Below the pieces are notes generated by a model. The model saw nothing but the letters and a program-made list of their open reading frames with translations. It was not told the origin of the DNA and searched no databases. A stretch of DNA of 52,545 nucleotides, from contig NZ_JAFFIW010000043.1 of assembly GCF_018588885.1 (NCBI RefSeq), positions 1-52,545 on the forward strand, in the 5' to 3' direction. Numbering within the stretch: position 1 is the first letter of the stretch; every line of letters begins with the position of its first letter. The stretch is from Mesorhizobium sp. dw_380. Its GTDB lineage: Bacteria > Pseudomonadota > Alphaproteobacteria > Rhizobiales > Rhizobiaceae. Both the position numbers and the translations under genes were made by a program. Shown here in pieces: positions 8,915 to 16,749 of the stretch.

Positions 8915-10351
8915 TTAGTCTGTTTGAGGCAACAGGCCGGAAGCCGGCAGCGCGGCGCCGTTGCTCCTGCTGGCCGGCAGGATGAAAGCGGCCGCCAAGG
9001 CGATCGCGACGATGTTCATGACGGCCGCGCCCAGCATGGCGGCACTGATTTGGTGACCGATCGCCGCAGCTCCCAACGCCGCAGGCTTGGCCGCTGAAGC
9101 GAAGACCACGATTAGGACGCTGAGGCCGATCGATCCGCCGAGCTGATGAGCAACGTTGACCATCCCTGAGGCTGCACCCTGGTCGCGAAGTTCGACGCCG
9201 TGGACGCCGGCAGCGGTTAACGGCGCCATGGCGGTGCCGTTGCCGATACCGATGAGGATCATCGGAAGCGCCAGCTGCCAATATGTGGCGGTCGCTCCGG
9301 CTTGGGCCAACCAGACCAAGCCGACCGCCATGGACGCCAGTGCGCCGATGAGAAGCACGGGCCCACCCACGACACGGGTCAGTCGTGGGATCGTCACCGC
9401 CGAGCCGAAGGTCAGAACCGTCATCGGCAGGAAGCCCAGCCCGGCCTGCAGTGCTGTGTAACCCAGCACCTGCTGCATGAACTGCGTGGTGAAGAAGAAG
9501 AACGACACCATTGAGCCGATATAGAGCATGCGTCCGGCATAGGCGGCCGACCGCTCCCGGCTGGCGAAGAGGCGCAGGGGCAGTACCGGAAAGGGGGCAC
9601 GCCTTTCGAACCAGAGGAAGAAAGCCAGGACGACTGCGGCTGCACCAAGGGAAAGCAACGTGACAGGGGTTTGCCAGCCCTGAGCGGCCGAATTGACCAG
9701 ACCGTAGACCAGTAGGCCCATGCCAAGCGTCGAGGCGACAGCGCCAATAATATCGAAGCGGCCTTGCATGCGTTCGCCGTTCGGAATGATGCGGTTGATC
9801 GCGAAGAGGAGGCCGATGCCGATCGGAAGGTTGACGAGGAACCCAATACGCCACGACAACAGGCCCGCAAAAACACCGCCCAGGACCATGCCAAGGCTTG
9901 CACCGGCGCCGGCGACGACCGAGTACCATGACAGGGCACGGGTGCGTTCGCTGCCTTCGGCGAAGGTGGTGGAGATCACCGCCAGCACGCTCGGCGCCAG
10001 GATGGATGCTGCCAGACCCTGTACGGCGCGCGCCGCGATCAGCTCGTACGACGACTGCGAGATGCCGATCACCAGCGAAGCCAGCGTGAACAGGATGACG
10101 CCCAGCTGCAGCGTCCGCTTCCGGCCGAAGGTGTCACCGAGGCGAGCCGACAGAAGCAGAAAGCCGCCGAAAAACAGCAGATAAGCGTTTTGCACACACG
10201 TCTGCATGATCGGGCTCATGGCCATGGTGCGGCCGATTTCCGGCATGCCTGTGTAGACGATGGAAAGATCCAGCAGAATCATGAGGTACACGGTCAGCAC
10301 GGTGGCGAGAACCGTGTTGGGATTCGCTACTTGCCCAGGTTGTACAGTCAT
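8915..10351 (-). CDS. MFS transporter, DHA2 (14-TM, EmrB/QacA-like) drug efflux family
   Basis: 478 residues with about 14 hydrophobic helices. Family marks include LSARLGDTFGRKRTLQLG (motif A) after TM2 and GLLSWRIGFLVNLPIG (motif C region). Drug:H+ antiporters of this family export hydrophobic or cationic compounds across the inner membrane. The frame opens at 10378, but the ATG at 10351 is preceded by AAGGAA about ten bases upstream and gives the usual N-terminus. It is the first gene of the operon with two AKRs and the flavodoxin, and is divergent from the LysR gene, the likely regulator. Confidence 0.92.
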   Translation of the reverse strand: MTVQPGQVANPNTVLATVLTVYLMILLDLSIVYTGMPEIGRTMAMSPIMQTCVQNAYLLFFGGFLLLSARLGDTFGRKRTLQLGVILFTLASLVIGISQSSYELIAARAVQGLAASILAPSVLAVISTTFAEGSERTRALSWYSVVAGAGASLGMVLGGVFAGLLSWRIGFLVNLPIGIGLLFAINRIIPNGERMQGRFDIIGAVASTLGMGLLVYGLVNSAAQGWQTPVTLLSLGAAAVVLAFFLWFERRAPFPVLPLRLFASRERSAAYAGRMLYIGSMVSFFFFTTQFMQQVLGYTALQAGLGFLPMTVLTFGSAVTIPRLTRVVGGPVLLIGALASMAVGLVWLAQAGATATYWQLALPMILIGIGNGTAMAPLTAAGVHGVELRDQGAASGMVNVAHQLGGSIGLSVLIVVFASAAKPAALGAAAIGHQISAAMLGAAVMNIVAIALAAAFILPASRSNGAALPASGLLPQTD

Positions 10352-10424
10352 TAGCTTCGCTTTCCTTGCCGGCGGCACGACCGCCCATCTCGTGACGTTT
10401 ACCTAGGCCCGTTTCATTCATTCG

Positions 10425-10437
10425 ATTAGATGCTAAT
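10425..10437. promoter_or_regulatory. Candidate LysR operator between divergent genes
   Basis: The 132-bp gap between the MFS and LysR starts contains ATTAG-ATG-CTAAT, a perfect inverted repeat with 5-bp arms in an AT-rich patch. LysR proteins often bind short dyads of this spacing between their own gene and the divergent target. Assignment rests on position and symmetry only. Confidence 0.4.
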
Positions 10438-10483
10438 ATCGGCAAGGACCAATAAGTGGAGTTAATGAATCCGACGGGAGGAC

Positions 10484-11362
10484 ATGACTGACCTGCTCGC
10501 GCTCGTGGCCGTCGCCAGGGAGCGCAGCTTCACCCGGGCGGCCGCCCAGATGGGAGTTTCCCAGTCTGCGCTGAGCCAAACCATACGCGGGCTTGAGGAT
10601 CGGCTCGGGATCAGGCTTTTGACGCGCACCACCCGCAGTGTCTCCACCACGGAAGCCGGCGAGAGGCTGATCAGGGCGGCTGCGCCACGACTGGAAGAAA
10701 TCGAATCGGAATTGGCGGCATTAAGCGACTTGCGGGACAAGCCCGCCGGCACAGTGCGTATCACCTGCAGCGAAAACGCAGCCGATACGGTCGTGTGGCC
10801 GAAACTGGCCGCGGGTCTCGCCGGGTTTCCGGACATCAAGGTTGAGCTGTACATCGATCATGGCTTCACAGACATTGCTGCGGAGCGCTTTGATGCCGGT
10901 GTGCGTCTGGGAGAGAGCCTGGAAAAGGACATGATTGCCGTGCGCATCGGGCCTGACGTACGGCTCGTGACGGTAGGATCCGCCGGCTATTTCTCACGAA
11001 CCCCCCGGCCAGAGACTCCGCAAGACCTCATCCGGCACAATTGCATCAATCTGCGCCTGGCCACGTTAGGCGGTCTTTACGCCTGGGAATTTGAGAAGGA
11101 CAGCCGTGCCCAGCGCGTTCGCGTCGATGGGCAACTGACCTTCAACACCATCAGGTCCCTGGTGACGGCTGCAGTCGCCGGCTACGGCATTGCTTTCGTT
11201 CCCGAGGACAGCGTTTCCGAGCACCTGGCCCATGGCACACTAATAGAGGTACTCAGCGAGTGGTGTCCGCCCACGTCTGGTTTTCACCTCTACTATCCAA
11301 GCCGGCGACAGAACTCGCCGGCGTTCCAGACCGTCGTCGAACTGCTGCGCCACCGAAAGTGA
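10484..11362 (+). CDS. LysR family transcriptional regulator
   Basis: 292 residues. The N-terminal winged helix-turn-helix is clear (SFTRAAAQMGVSQSALSQTI, then GIRLLTRTTRSVSTTEAG), followed by the periplasmic-binding-like effector domain (TVRITCSENAADTVVWPKLA, AAVAGYGIAFVPEDSV). GGGAGGAC precedes the ATG. It is divergent from the MFS-AKR-AKR-flavodoxin operon, so it probably controls that operon in response to a small molecule that the operon removes or reduces. Confidence 0.93.
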   Translation: MTDLLALVAVARERSFTRAAAQMGVSQSALSQTIRGLEDRLGIRLLTRTTRSVSTTEAGERLIRAAAPRLEEIESELAALSDLRDKPAGTVRITCSENAADTVVWPKLAAGLAGFPDIKVELYIDHGFTDIAAERFDAGVRLGESLEKDMIAVRIGPDVRLVTVGSAGYFSRTPRPETPQDLIRHNCINLRLATLGGLYAWEFEKDSRAQRVRVDGQLTFNTIRSLVTAAVAGYGIAFVPEDSVSEHLAHGTLIEVLSEWCPPTSGFHLYYPSRRQNSPAFQTVVELLRHRK

Positions 11363-11367
11363 TGCAT

Positions 11368-11397
11368 CAGTTTTGGAGCCATCGTCCAAAAGGACTG
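11368..11397 (+). terminator. Hairpin after the LysR gene
   Basis: Arms CAGTTTTGGA and TCCAAAAGGACTG flank the loop GCCATCG six bases after the LysR stop. There is no T-tract, so it is a weak terminator candidate. It starts with GATGCAT and shares the TTTTGG/CCAAAA core of the palindromic repeats at 15508 and 31842, so it may be a decayed copy. Confidence 0.35.
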
Positions 11398-11496
11398 ATT
11401 TCGAAAATGTCCTACCTGTTAGCCGCCAGTCCGCTCTCGGCCCTACCAAGACGTTCGAGACCTGACGCAAGCCCATGGTAGCGAGCCGCCCGCCCC

Positions 11497-11742
11497 TCAC
11501 CCCCCAGCCAACCGCGGCAACAAAAAAATCTCCGCCCCCTCCGGCAGCTTCTTCGACCACGTATCCCTGTAAATCGTCCCGTCGATCGCCACAGCAATCC
11601 CGCGGTCGATCCACGGCTCAAAGCCGGGATACTGTTCAGCCAGTTTCCTGAACAGCTCCCTGATGTCCTTGGCTTCGACCTCGACCTTGCTCTTGCCGCC
11701 GGCGAGCTGGCCGAGGGCGCCCCAGAGGGTGACTTCGACCAT
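11497..11742 (-). CDS. MoaD/ThiS family (ubiquitin-like) protein
   Basis: 81 residues with a beta-grasp pattern and the diagnostic C-terminal Gly-Gly (LPRLAGG). MoaD, the small subunit of molybdopterin synthase, donates sulfur through a thiocarboxylate on that last glycine. It lies 22 bp downstream of the molybdenum hydroxylase large subunit and on the same strand. That suggests a dedicated sulfur carrier for the pterin cofactor of this enzyme, in addition to the housekeeping moaD expected elsewhere. A ThiS-like role is possible but less fitting here. Confidence 0.8.
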   Translation of the reverse strand: MVEVTLWGALGQLAGGKSKVEVEAKDIRELFRKLAEQYPGFEPWIDRGIAVAIDGTIYRDTWSKKLPEGAEIFLLPRLAGG

Positions 11743-11764
11743 TGCCGCTCCGACCTCTCTCTCT

Positions 11765-14029
11765 CTAGCCTTCCCGTTCCGCCTCGATCGCCGCCAGGAT
11801 GCGTGGCGGCGACATCGGGATGTGGGTCATGCGCACGCCGGCGGCGTTCGACACCGCATTGGCGATCGCCGCCAGCGGCGGCACGATCGAGGTTTCGCCG
11901 ACGCCGCGCACGCCATAGGGGTGGTTGGGGTTGGGGATTTCCAGGATCTGCGTGTCGATCATCGGCAGGTCGGAGCAGACCGGGATGCGGTAGTCGAGGA
12001 AGCCGGGGTTCTGCAGCCGCCCGTCCTTGCCGTAAATATACTCCTCGTTGAGCGCCCAGCCGATGCCTTGCGCGGCACCGCCCTGGTATTGGCCCTCGAC
12101 ATAGGTCGGGTGCACCGCCTTGCCGGCGTCCTGCACCACGGTATACCGCAGCACCCGGGTCGAGCCGGTTTCGGGATCGACCTCGATGTCGCAGATATGG
12201 GTGGCGAAGGAGACGCCGGCGCCGTCGGCGACCAGCTCGCTATGCCCGGCGATCGGCCCGCCGGTCTTGCCGGATTGGGCGGCGATCTCCTTCAGCGACA
12301 GTTTGCCGAGATTGCCGTGCTTCTCGCCCTTGGCGACCGCATGGCCCTGTTCCCAGGCGACGTCGTCGACCGAGATATCCCACATCTGCGCGGCGCGCTC
12401 GCGCAGGATCTTTATCGCGTTGCGGGCGGCCGAGATCGTCGCCATCGACGACGAGAAAGTGCCGCGGCTGCCATCGGTCATGTCGTTGTAGCCGAGGCTC
12501 GACGTGTCGGCGACGATGGCCTTGACCTGCGAATAATCGATGCCGAGCTCCTCCGCCGCCACCAGCGACAGCGAGGCGCGCGAACCGCCGACATCGACCG
12601 TGCCGACGGCAAGCGAAACCGAGCCATCCATGCCGATGTTCAAGTCGGTGCAGGTCTGGCCGCCGAAATTGAACCAGAAGCCGCAGGCCATGCCGCGGCC
12701 CTGGTTCTTGCCGAGCGGCGCCTTCATGTGCGGATGGTTCTTCACCGCCTCCAGCGTCGGGCCGATACCGATCGGTCCATAGACCGGGCCGTAGGACGAC
12801 CTCGTGCCTTCCTGCGCGGCGTTCCTGATGCGGAACTCGACCGGATCCATGCCGATCTCCTTGGCGAGCTCATCGACGGCACTTTCCACCGCGAACGCCG
12901 CCATGGGTGCGGAGGGCGCGCGATAGGCCGCGGTCTTCGGCCGGTTGACCAGCACTTCGTAGCCGACGGTCTTGACGTTCTCGAGCTTGTAGCAGGCGAA
13001 CGCCGTCATGGCGCCGATCTCGGCCCACATGCCGGCATAGGGGCCGCAGCTATAGCGCAGCGTCGCTTCGGCCGCGGTGATCGTGCCGTCCTTGCGGGCG
13101 CCAATTTTGACGTCGATCGAGGTGGCGCTGGTCGGGCCTGAGGCGCGGAACACTTCGTCGCGGGTCATCACCAGCTTGACCGGCCGTCCGGCCTTGCGCG
13201 ACAGAGCGAGTGCCACCGGCTCGGCCCAAACATGGGTCTTGCCGCCAAAACCGCCACCGATCTCGGACGAGGTGACGCGCAGCTTCGAGGCTTCCATGCC
13301 AAGCAGCTGGGCGCAATGCTGGCGGTAGACGAAATGCCCCTGCGTGCAGACCCACAGGTCCGCGGTGCCGTCGGAGCTGACGCTCGCGACGCAGGCATGC
13401 GGCTCGATATAGCCCTGGTGCGTCTGCTCGGTCTTGAAGGAGCGTTCGACGACGAAATCGGCGTGGCCGAACCCCTCATGGACGTCGCCATGGCCATACT
13501 GCGTGCGCTTGGTGACGTTGGACGGTTTGACCGGCTTTTCCTCGAGACCCTCGGTGAAGATCGTGTCGTTGATCAGCGGCGCCGAGTGCTTCATCGCCTC
13601 GTCGACATCGGTGACATGCGGCAGTATCTCGTAGTCGACCTCGATCAGCTTCAGCGCTTGCCGCGCCGTGCGCGCGTCGACCGCGGCGACAGCGGCCACC
13701 GCATGGCCGTCATAGAGCGCCTTGGTGCGCGCCATGCAGTTGTCGAGGATATCGTACATGGCGGCATCGCCATCGGTGAGATCAGGCAGGTCTTTCGCCG
13801 TGATCACCGCCTTCACGCCGGGAAGCTTCTCCGCCTTCGAGGTGTCGATCTTCCTGATTTTGGCGTGCGCGTGCGGGCTGCGCAGGATGCGCCCGACCAG
13901 CTGGCCGGCCATGTTGAAGTCGGCGCCGTAGCGGGCGCGGCCCGTCACCTTGTCGACGCCGTCGGGACGGATGGGACGCGTGCCGACGGATGTGAAACTG
14001 CGACCGGAGTAGCGCGGATCGAAATTCAT
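11765..14029 (-). CDS. Xanthine dehydrogenase family, molybdopterin-binding large subunit (CoxL-like)
   Basis: 754 residues. Aldehyde oxidase/xanthine dehydrogenase a/b hammerhead domain at the N-terminus (PDGVDKVTGRARYGADF), then the molybdopterin-binding domains: GGGFGGKTHVWAEP, AYRAPSAP, and the catalytic glutamate in GVRGVGETSIVPP near the C-terminus. The CO dehydrogenase active-site loop with its cysteine (AYRCSFR in true CoxL) is absent; AYRAP is the general hydroxylase form. It therefore hydroxylates an unknown heterocycle or aldehyde. The start overlaps the 2Fe-2S subunit stop by four bases. Gene order is FAD subunit, Fe-S subunit, large subunit, MoaD. Confidence 0.93.
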   Translation of the reverse strand: MNFDPRYSGRSFTSVGTRPIRPDGVDKVTGRARYGADFNMAGQLVGRILRSPHAHAKIRKIDTSKAEKLPGVKAVITAKDLPDLTDGDAAMYDILDNCMARTKALYDGHAVAAVAAVDARTARQALKLIEVDYEILPHVTDVDEAMKHSAPLINDTIFTEGLEEKPVKPSNVTKRTQYGHGDVHEGFGHADFVVERSFKTEQTHQGYIEPHACVASVSSDGTADLWVCTQGHFVYRQHCAQLLGMEASKLRVTSSEIGGGFGGKTHVWAEPVALALSRKAGRPVKLVMTRDEVFRASGPTSATSIDVKIGARKDGTITAAEATLRYSCGPYAGMWAEIGAMTAFACYKLENVKTVGYEVLVNRPKTAAYRAPSAPMAAFAVESAVDELAKEIGMDPVEFRIRNAAQEGTRSSYGPVYGPIGIGPTLEAVKNHPHMKAPLGKNQGRGMACGFWFNFGGQTCTDLNIGMDGSVSLAVGTVDVGGSRASLSLVAAEELGIDYSQVKAIVADTSSLGYNDMTDGSRGTFSSSMATISAARNAIKILRERAAQMWDISVDDVAWEQGHAVAKGEKHGNLGKLSLKEIAAQSGKTGGPIAGHSELVADGAGVSFATHICDIEVDPETGSTRVLRYTVVQDAGKAVHPTYVEGQYQGGAAQGIGWALNEEYIYGKDGRLQNPGFLDYRIPVCSDLPMIDTQILEIPNPNHPYGVRGVGETSIVPPLAAIANAVSNAAGVRMTHIPMSPPRILAAIEAEREG

Positions 14030-14508
14030 CTTGAGGCTCCCTTCATCACGCCGGCGGCGTCCTGGACGGCGCGCACGATCTTGTCATAGCCGGTGCAGCG
14101 GCAGAGGTTCCCGGCCAGGCCGAAGCGGATTTCCTCCTCGGTCGGGTCGGGGTTCTTGGCCAGCAGGTCCTTGGCCGCGATCAGGAAACCCGGCGTGCAG
14201 ATGCCGCATTGCAGCGCCGCGTGCTCCAGGAACTTCTGCTGCAGCGGATGCAGCTGGTCGCCATGCGCCATGCCCTCGACAGTCTCGATGCGCCGGCCCT
14301 CGGCTTCCGCGCCCAGCACCAGGCACGAGCAGACCAGCCGGTCGTCGATGATGACGCTGCAGGCGCCGCAATCGCCGGTGCCGCAGCCTTCCTTGGCGCC
14401 GGTCAGTCCCAGCCGGTCGCGCAGCACGTCGAGCAGCGTCTCGTCAGGCTGGCAAAGATACTCGACGCTGTCGCCGTTGATAACAGTTGAAACCGCTACA
14501 CCAGCCAT
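14026..14508 (-). CDS. Molybdenum hydroxylase 2Fe-2S subunit (CoxS-like)
   Basis: 160 residues with two [2Fe-2S] domains. The plant-ferredoxin type cluster has EGCGTGDCGACSV with the further Cys in LVCSCLV. The second, helical domain has QCGICTPG and LCRCTGY. It passes electrons from the molybdenum centre to FAD. GGAGGCAAATA precedes the ATG, located at the very end of the FAD-subunit gene: stop and start share one base. Confidence 0.95.
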   Translation of the reverse strand: MAGVAVSTVINGDSVEYLCQPDETLLDVLRDRLGLTGAKEGCGTGDCGACSVIIDDRLVCSCLVLGAEAEGRRIETVEGMAHGDQLHPLQQKFLEHAALQCGICTPGFLIAAKDLLAKNPDPTEEEIRFGLAGNLCRCTGYDKIVRAVQDAAGVMKGASR

Positions 14509-15368
14509 TATTTGCCTCCTGCACGTGCATAGGCGGTCATCGCGGCCCGCTTGGCCAGCACGCCCGCAACCTTCCGTCTGAACTCGATGGTGCCCCGCTT
14601 GTCGTCGATGGGGCGGCAGGCTCCGGCGCAGACCTTGGCCAGCCGCTCGAGTGCCGCTTCGTCCAGCTTCCTGCCGATAAGGGCCTCGGCGGCTTCTTCG
14701 ACCAGAAGCACCGTCGGTGCGGCGGCGCCCAGCGCCACGCGGGCCGCCTTGACGACGCCTTGCTCATCGATGGTCAGGTTCACGCCGGCGCTGACCACGG
14801 CGATGTCCATCTCGGTGCGCGGAATGAAACGCAGATACGCATCGCCCGAGCGCGGCGCTTGGCTGTCGAGCAGGATCGCCTCGATGATCTCGCCCTTGGC
14901 GAGCGACGTCTTGCCCGGCCCGGTCGGCACCGCCTCGACGGCAATCGTGCGCTTGCCTCCCGGCCCGGCAATCAGCGCCCTGGCGCCGGCCGCGACCAGC
15001 GCCGGCACGCTGTCGGCCGCCGGCGAGGCGTTGCACAGATTGCCCGTTATGGTGCAGCGTCCCTGCACCTGCTTGGAGCCGATCAGCTTCGCCGCCTCGA
15101 CGACGCCTGGCCATGCCTTCTTGAGCGCCGCGTTTTCGCCCAGCACGGCGCAGGGGACGGCGGCACCAATGCTGAAGCCGTCAGCCGTTTCCCTGATCTC
15201 GCCCAAGGACGCGATCGCCTTGATGTCGACGATCAGGTCGGGTTCGACAAAACCGCCCTTCATCCTCACCAGGAGGTCGCTGCCTCCGGCGAGAATGGCT
15301 GATGTGCCGGCCGATCCGGCCAGCTGGCCGACGGCATCTTCTATTGAAAGCGGACGTATGTAACGCAT
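14508..15368 (-). CDS. Molybdenum hydroxylase FAD-binding subunit (CoxM-like)
   Basis: 286 residues. FAD-binding type 2 domain, with AILAGGSDLLVRMKGG near residue 40 and TGNLCNASPAADSVPALVA near 110, then the C-terminal CO dehydrogenase flavoprotein domain. It is the first gene of the operon, with GGGGAG six bases before the ATG. Together with the next two genes it makes a standard (alpha-beta-gamma)2 hydroxylase. No regulator is adjacent. Confidence 0.94.
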   Translation of the reverse strand: MRYIRPLSIEDAVGQLAGSAGTSAILAGGSDLLVRMKGGFVEPDLIVDIKAIASLGEIRETADGFSIGAAVPCAVLGENAALKKAWPGVVEAAKLIGSKQVQGRCTITGNLCNASPAADSVPALVAAGARALIAGPGGKRTIAVEAVPTGPGKTSLAKGEIIEAILLDSQAPRSGDAYLRFIPRTEMDIAVVSAGVNLTIDEQGVVKAARVALGAAAPTVLLVEEAAEALIGRKLDEAALERLAKVCAGACRPIDDKRGTIEFRRKVAGVLAKRAAMTAYARAGGK

Positions 15369-15507
15369 CGTCTCCCCTTGGTCATGGCTATCTCAGCGAC
15401 CGTTATAAACACTCTCCTCATAATGGCTATCCGGTTCCTCGTTTTCGGCGATTGGGCCAGGCGCCGCAAAATCGAGTCCCAAATCAACCGGAATTGCCTT
15501 AGGCGTC

Positions 15508-15552
15508 ATGCATGTCGTCCAAAACTGCGCTGCGCTTTTGGGATAACGACAT
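15508..15552. repeat. Palindromic intergenic repeat, copy 1
   Basis: Arms ATGTCGT/ACGACAT and inner CCAAAA/TTTTGG surround a GC-rich loop. The left end reads ATGCATGTCG, the same as in the copy at 31842-31889, and the two share most positions. It lies between the divergent Cox-type operon and the SRPBCC gene, in a 304-bp gap that holds nothing else I recognise. Confidence 0.7.
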
Positions 15553-15672
15553 ACACTAGGACTAAGACAGGCTTGCGGCCGAAGCTTCAAAAAAATCCGG
15601 GCGCCTGTGTCGGACCGGCCAGGCCCCCTTCGTCCTTGGGGCATCGAGCAGGCATTATGAAAGGATATGGAT

Positions 15673-16116
15673 ATGCCCGGCACCGTACGTTTGCATCGCG
15701 TTCTGACGACCAGCCCTGAGAAGGTCTATCGCGCCTTCATCGAAGCCGACGCGCTGGCGAAGTGGCTTCCGCCAAACGGCTTCACCTGCACGGTCCATCA
15801 CTTCGAGGCAAAGGTCGGCGGCACGTTCAAGATGTCCTTCCGCAACTTCACCACAGGTGGAAGCCATGCCTTCGGCGGCGAGTATCTCGAACTCATCCCG
15901 GGCGAGCGCCTGCGCTACACCGACAGGTTCGACGATCCCAATTTGCCCGGCGAGATCCAGGTGACGGTGATCTTGAAAAAAGTCTCGGTCGGCACCGAAA
16001 TCGACATCACCCAGGCCGGCATTCCGGACGTCATCCCGGTCGAGGCCTGCTATCTCGGCTGGCAGGAGTCGCTCCGGAACCTGGCAAAGCTCGTCGAACC
16101 CGAGATCAATCAATAG
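15673..16116 (+). CDS. SRPBCC family protein (AHSA1-like)
   Basis: 147 residues. Helix-grip fold of the START/Bet v1 superfamily: VRLHRVLTTSPEKVYRAFIE at the N-terminus, ADALAKWLPPNGF, a central GGTFKMSFRN, GEYLELIPGERLRYTD, and a long C-terminal helix. Such proteins bind hydrophobic ligands or act as stress co-chaperones; no catalytic residue can be named. Two ATGs lie in frame at 15667 and 15673; AAGGA with 7-nt spacing favours the second. A half-copy of a repeat follows immediately after the stop. Confidence 0.82.
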   Translation: MPGTVRLHRVLTTSPEKVYRAFIEADALAKWLPPNGFTCTVHHFEAKVGGTFKMSFRNFTTGGSHAFGGEYLELIPGERLRYTDRFDDPNLPGEIQVTVILKKVSVGTEIDITQAGIPDVIPVEACYLGWQESLRNLAKLVEPEINQ

Positions 16117-16117
16117 G

Positions 16118-16133
16118 GCAATTCCAGGAAAAG
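16118..16133 (+). repeat. Half-copy of the second palindromic repeat family
   Basis: GCAATTCCAGGAAAAG is identical to the left half of the palindromic element at 42944-42987. The right half is missing here, so this is a truncated copy, one base after the SRPBCC stop. Confidence 0.6.
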
Positions 16134-16249
16134 CACGCAGCGCCGCTGTCGATGACATGCTCATCGGCGGCGGCGAACGCTGTTGCATTGAGGGCCTTGA
16201 CCGGGCGATCGCGCGCGGGAATTCTTTCCGGGCACAGGGAGGAGTTTCC

Positions 16250-16705
16250 ATGCGGCATCTGTTGGTTGTGCTGTTCGCCTTGATCCCGGCGACAGCAGCG
16301 CAAGCGAGTACAATTTACTACGGCAACAAGGTGGGAATGGATCTCACCATCGTCAAAAAGACAGGCATCGGCTCCACGCACGCCAGCATCCTCGCCAAAC
16401 ACAGCAGGAAGAACGCGATTGTCTACTGCCGCGACTATGGCCACGATTTCTCAGAGGATTGCATTGCCGCGGAAATGAAGGCGCCCCTGCACTTCGAGAT
16501 CACCGCCAACTGCAAGACCGGCAAATTCACCACCTTCTATGGCGCCAACATGCTGTTCCAGGGCCGCAACAAGGGCACGGATGTGACCACCGACTACCTG
16601 ATTTCAGATACGGATGAGAACGTCGTGCTCGATGGCTCCGGCGCCTCGTCATACGATGTTACGCTGGACCAGTTCAAAGCGCTCTGCCCCAATCGAGTGC
16701 GATAG
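16250..16705 (+). CDS. Secreted hypothetical protein
   Basis: 151 residues. Sec-type signal peptide MRHLLVVLFALIPATAAQAS with a probable cleavage after AQA. The mature part has four cysteines (in VYCRDYG, EDCIAAE, ANCKTGK and ALCPNRV), suitable for two disulfides, and reads as a small beta-rich periplasmic protein. GGAGGAG stands seven bases before the ATG at 16250; the frame is open further upstream but without such a site. I do not recognise a family. It is 44 bp upstream of the amidohydrolase, so co-transcription is possible. Confidence 0.72.
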   Translation: MRHLLVVLFALIPATAAQASTIYYGNKVGMDLTIVKKTGIGSTHASILAKHSRKNAIVYCRDYGHDFSEDCIAAEMKAPLHFEITANCKTGKFTTFYGANMLFQGRNKGTDVTTDYLISDTDENVVLDGSGASSYDVTLDQFKALCPNRVR

Positions 16706-16749
16706 CGGCGTTTGCGACACTGATCGGAGCAAAACGGAGGCGGAAAAGC

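Noticed and set aside
7905..9929. An apparent 674-residue fusion in front of the cytosolic aldo/keto reductase
   Set aside because: The upstream part lies in a different frame of the MFS transporter gene on the same strand and has no recognisable domain. A clear ribosome-binding site precedes the ATG at 8897.
11663..13141. A 492-codon open frame on the plus strand opposite the molybdenum hydroxylase large subunit
   Set aside because: It is a shadow frame caused by high GC and third-position bias. Its composition is Arg/Ala/Gly/Asp-rich with no motif, while the opposite strand is a complete, motif-bearing gene. The same applies to the long antisense frames at 33045-34694, 43101-44768 and 50172-51446.
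11765..15368. Carbon monoxide dehydrogenase (coxSML) identity
   Set aside because: The large subunit has AYRAP where form I CoxL has a cysteine-containing AYRCSFR loop, so only the general hydroxylase family is supported.
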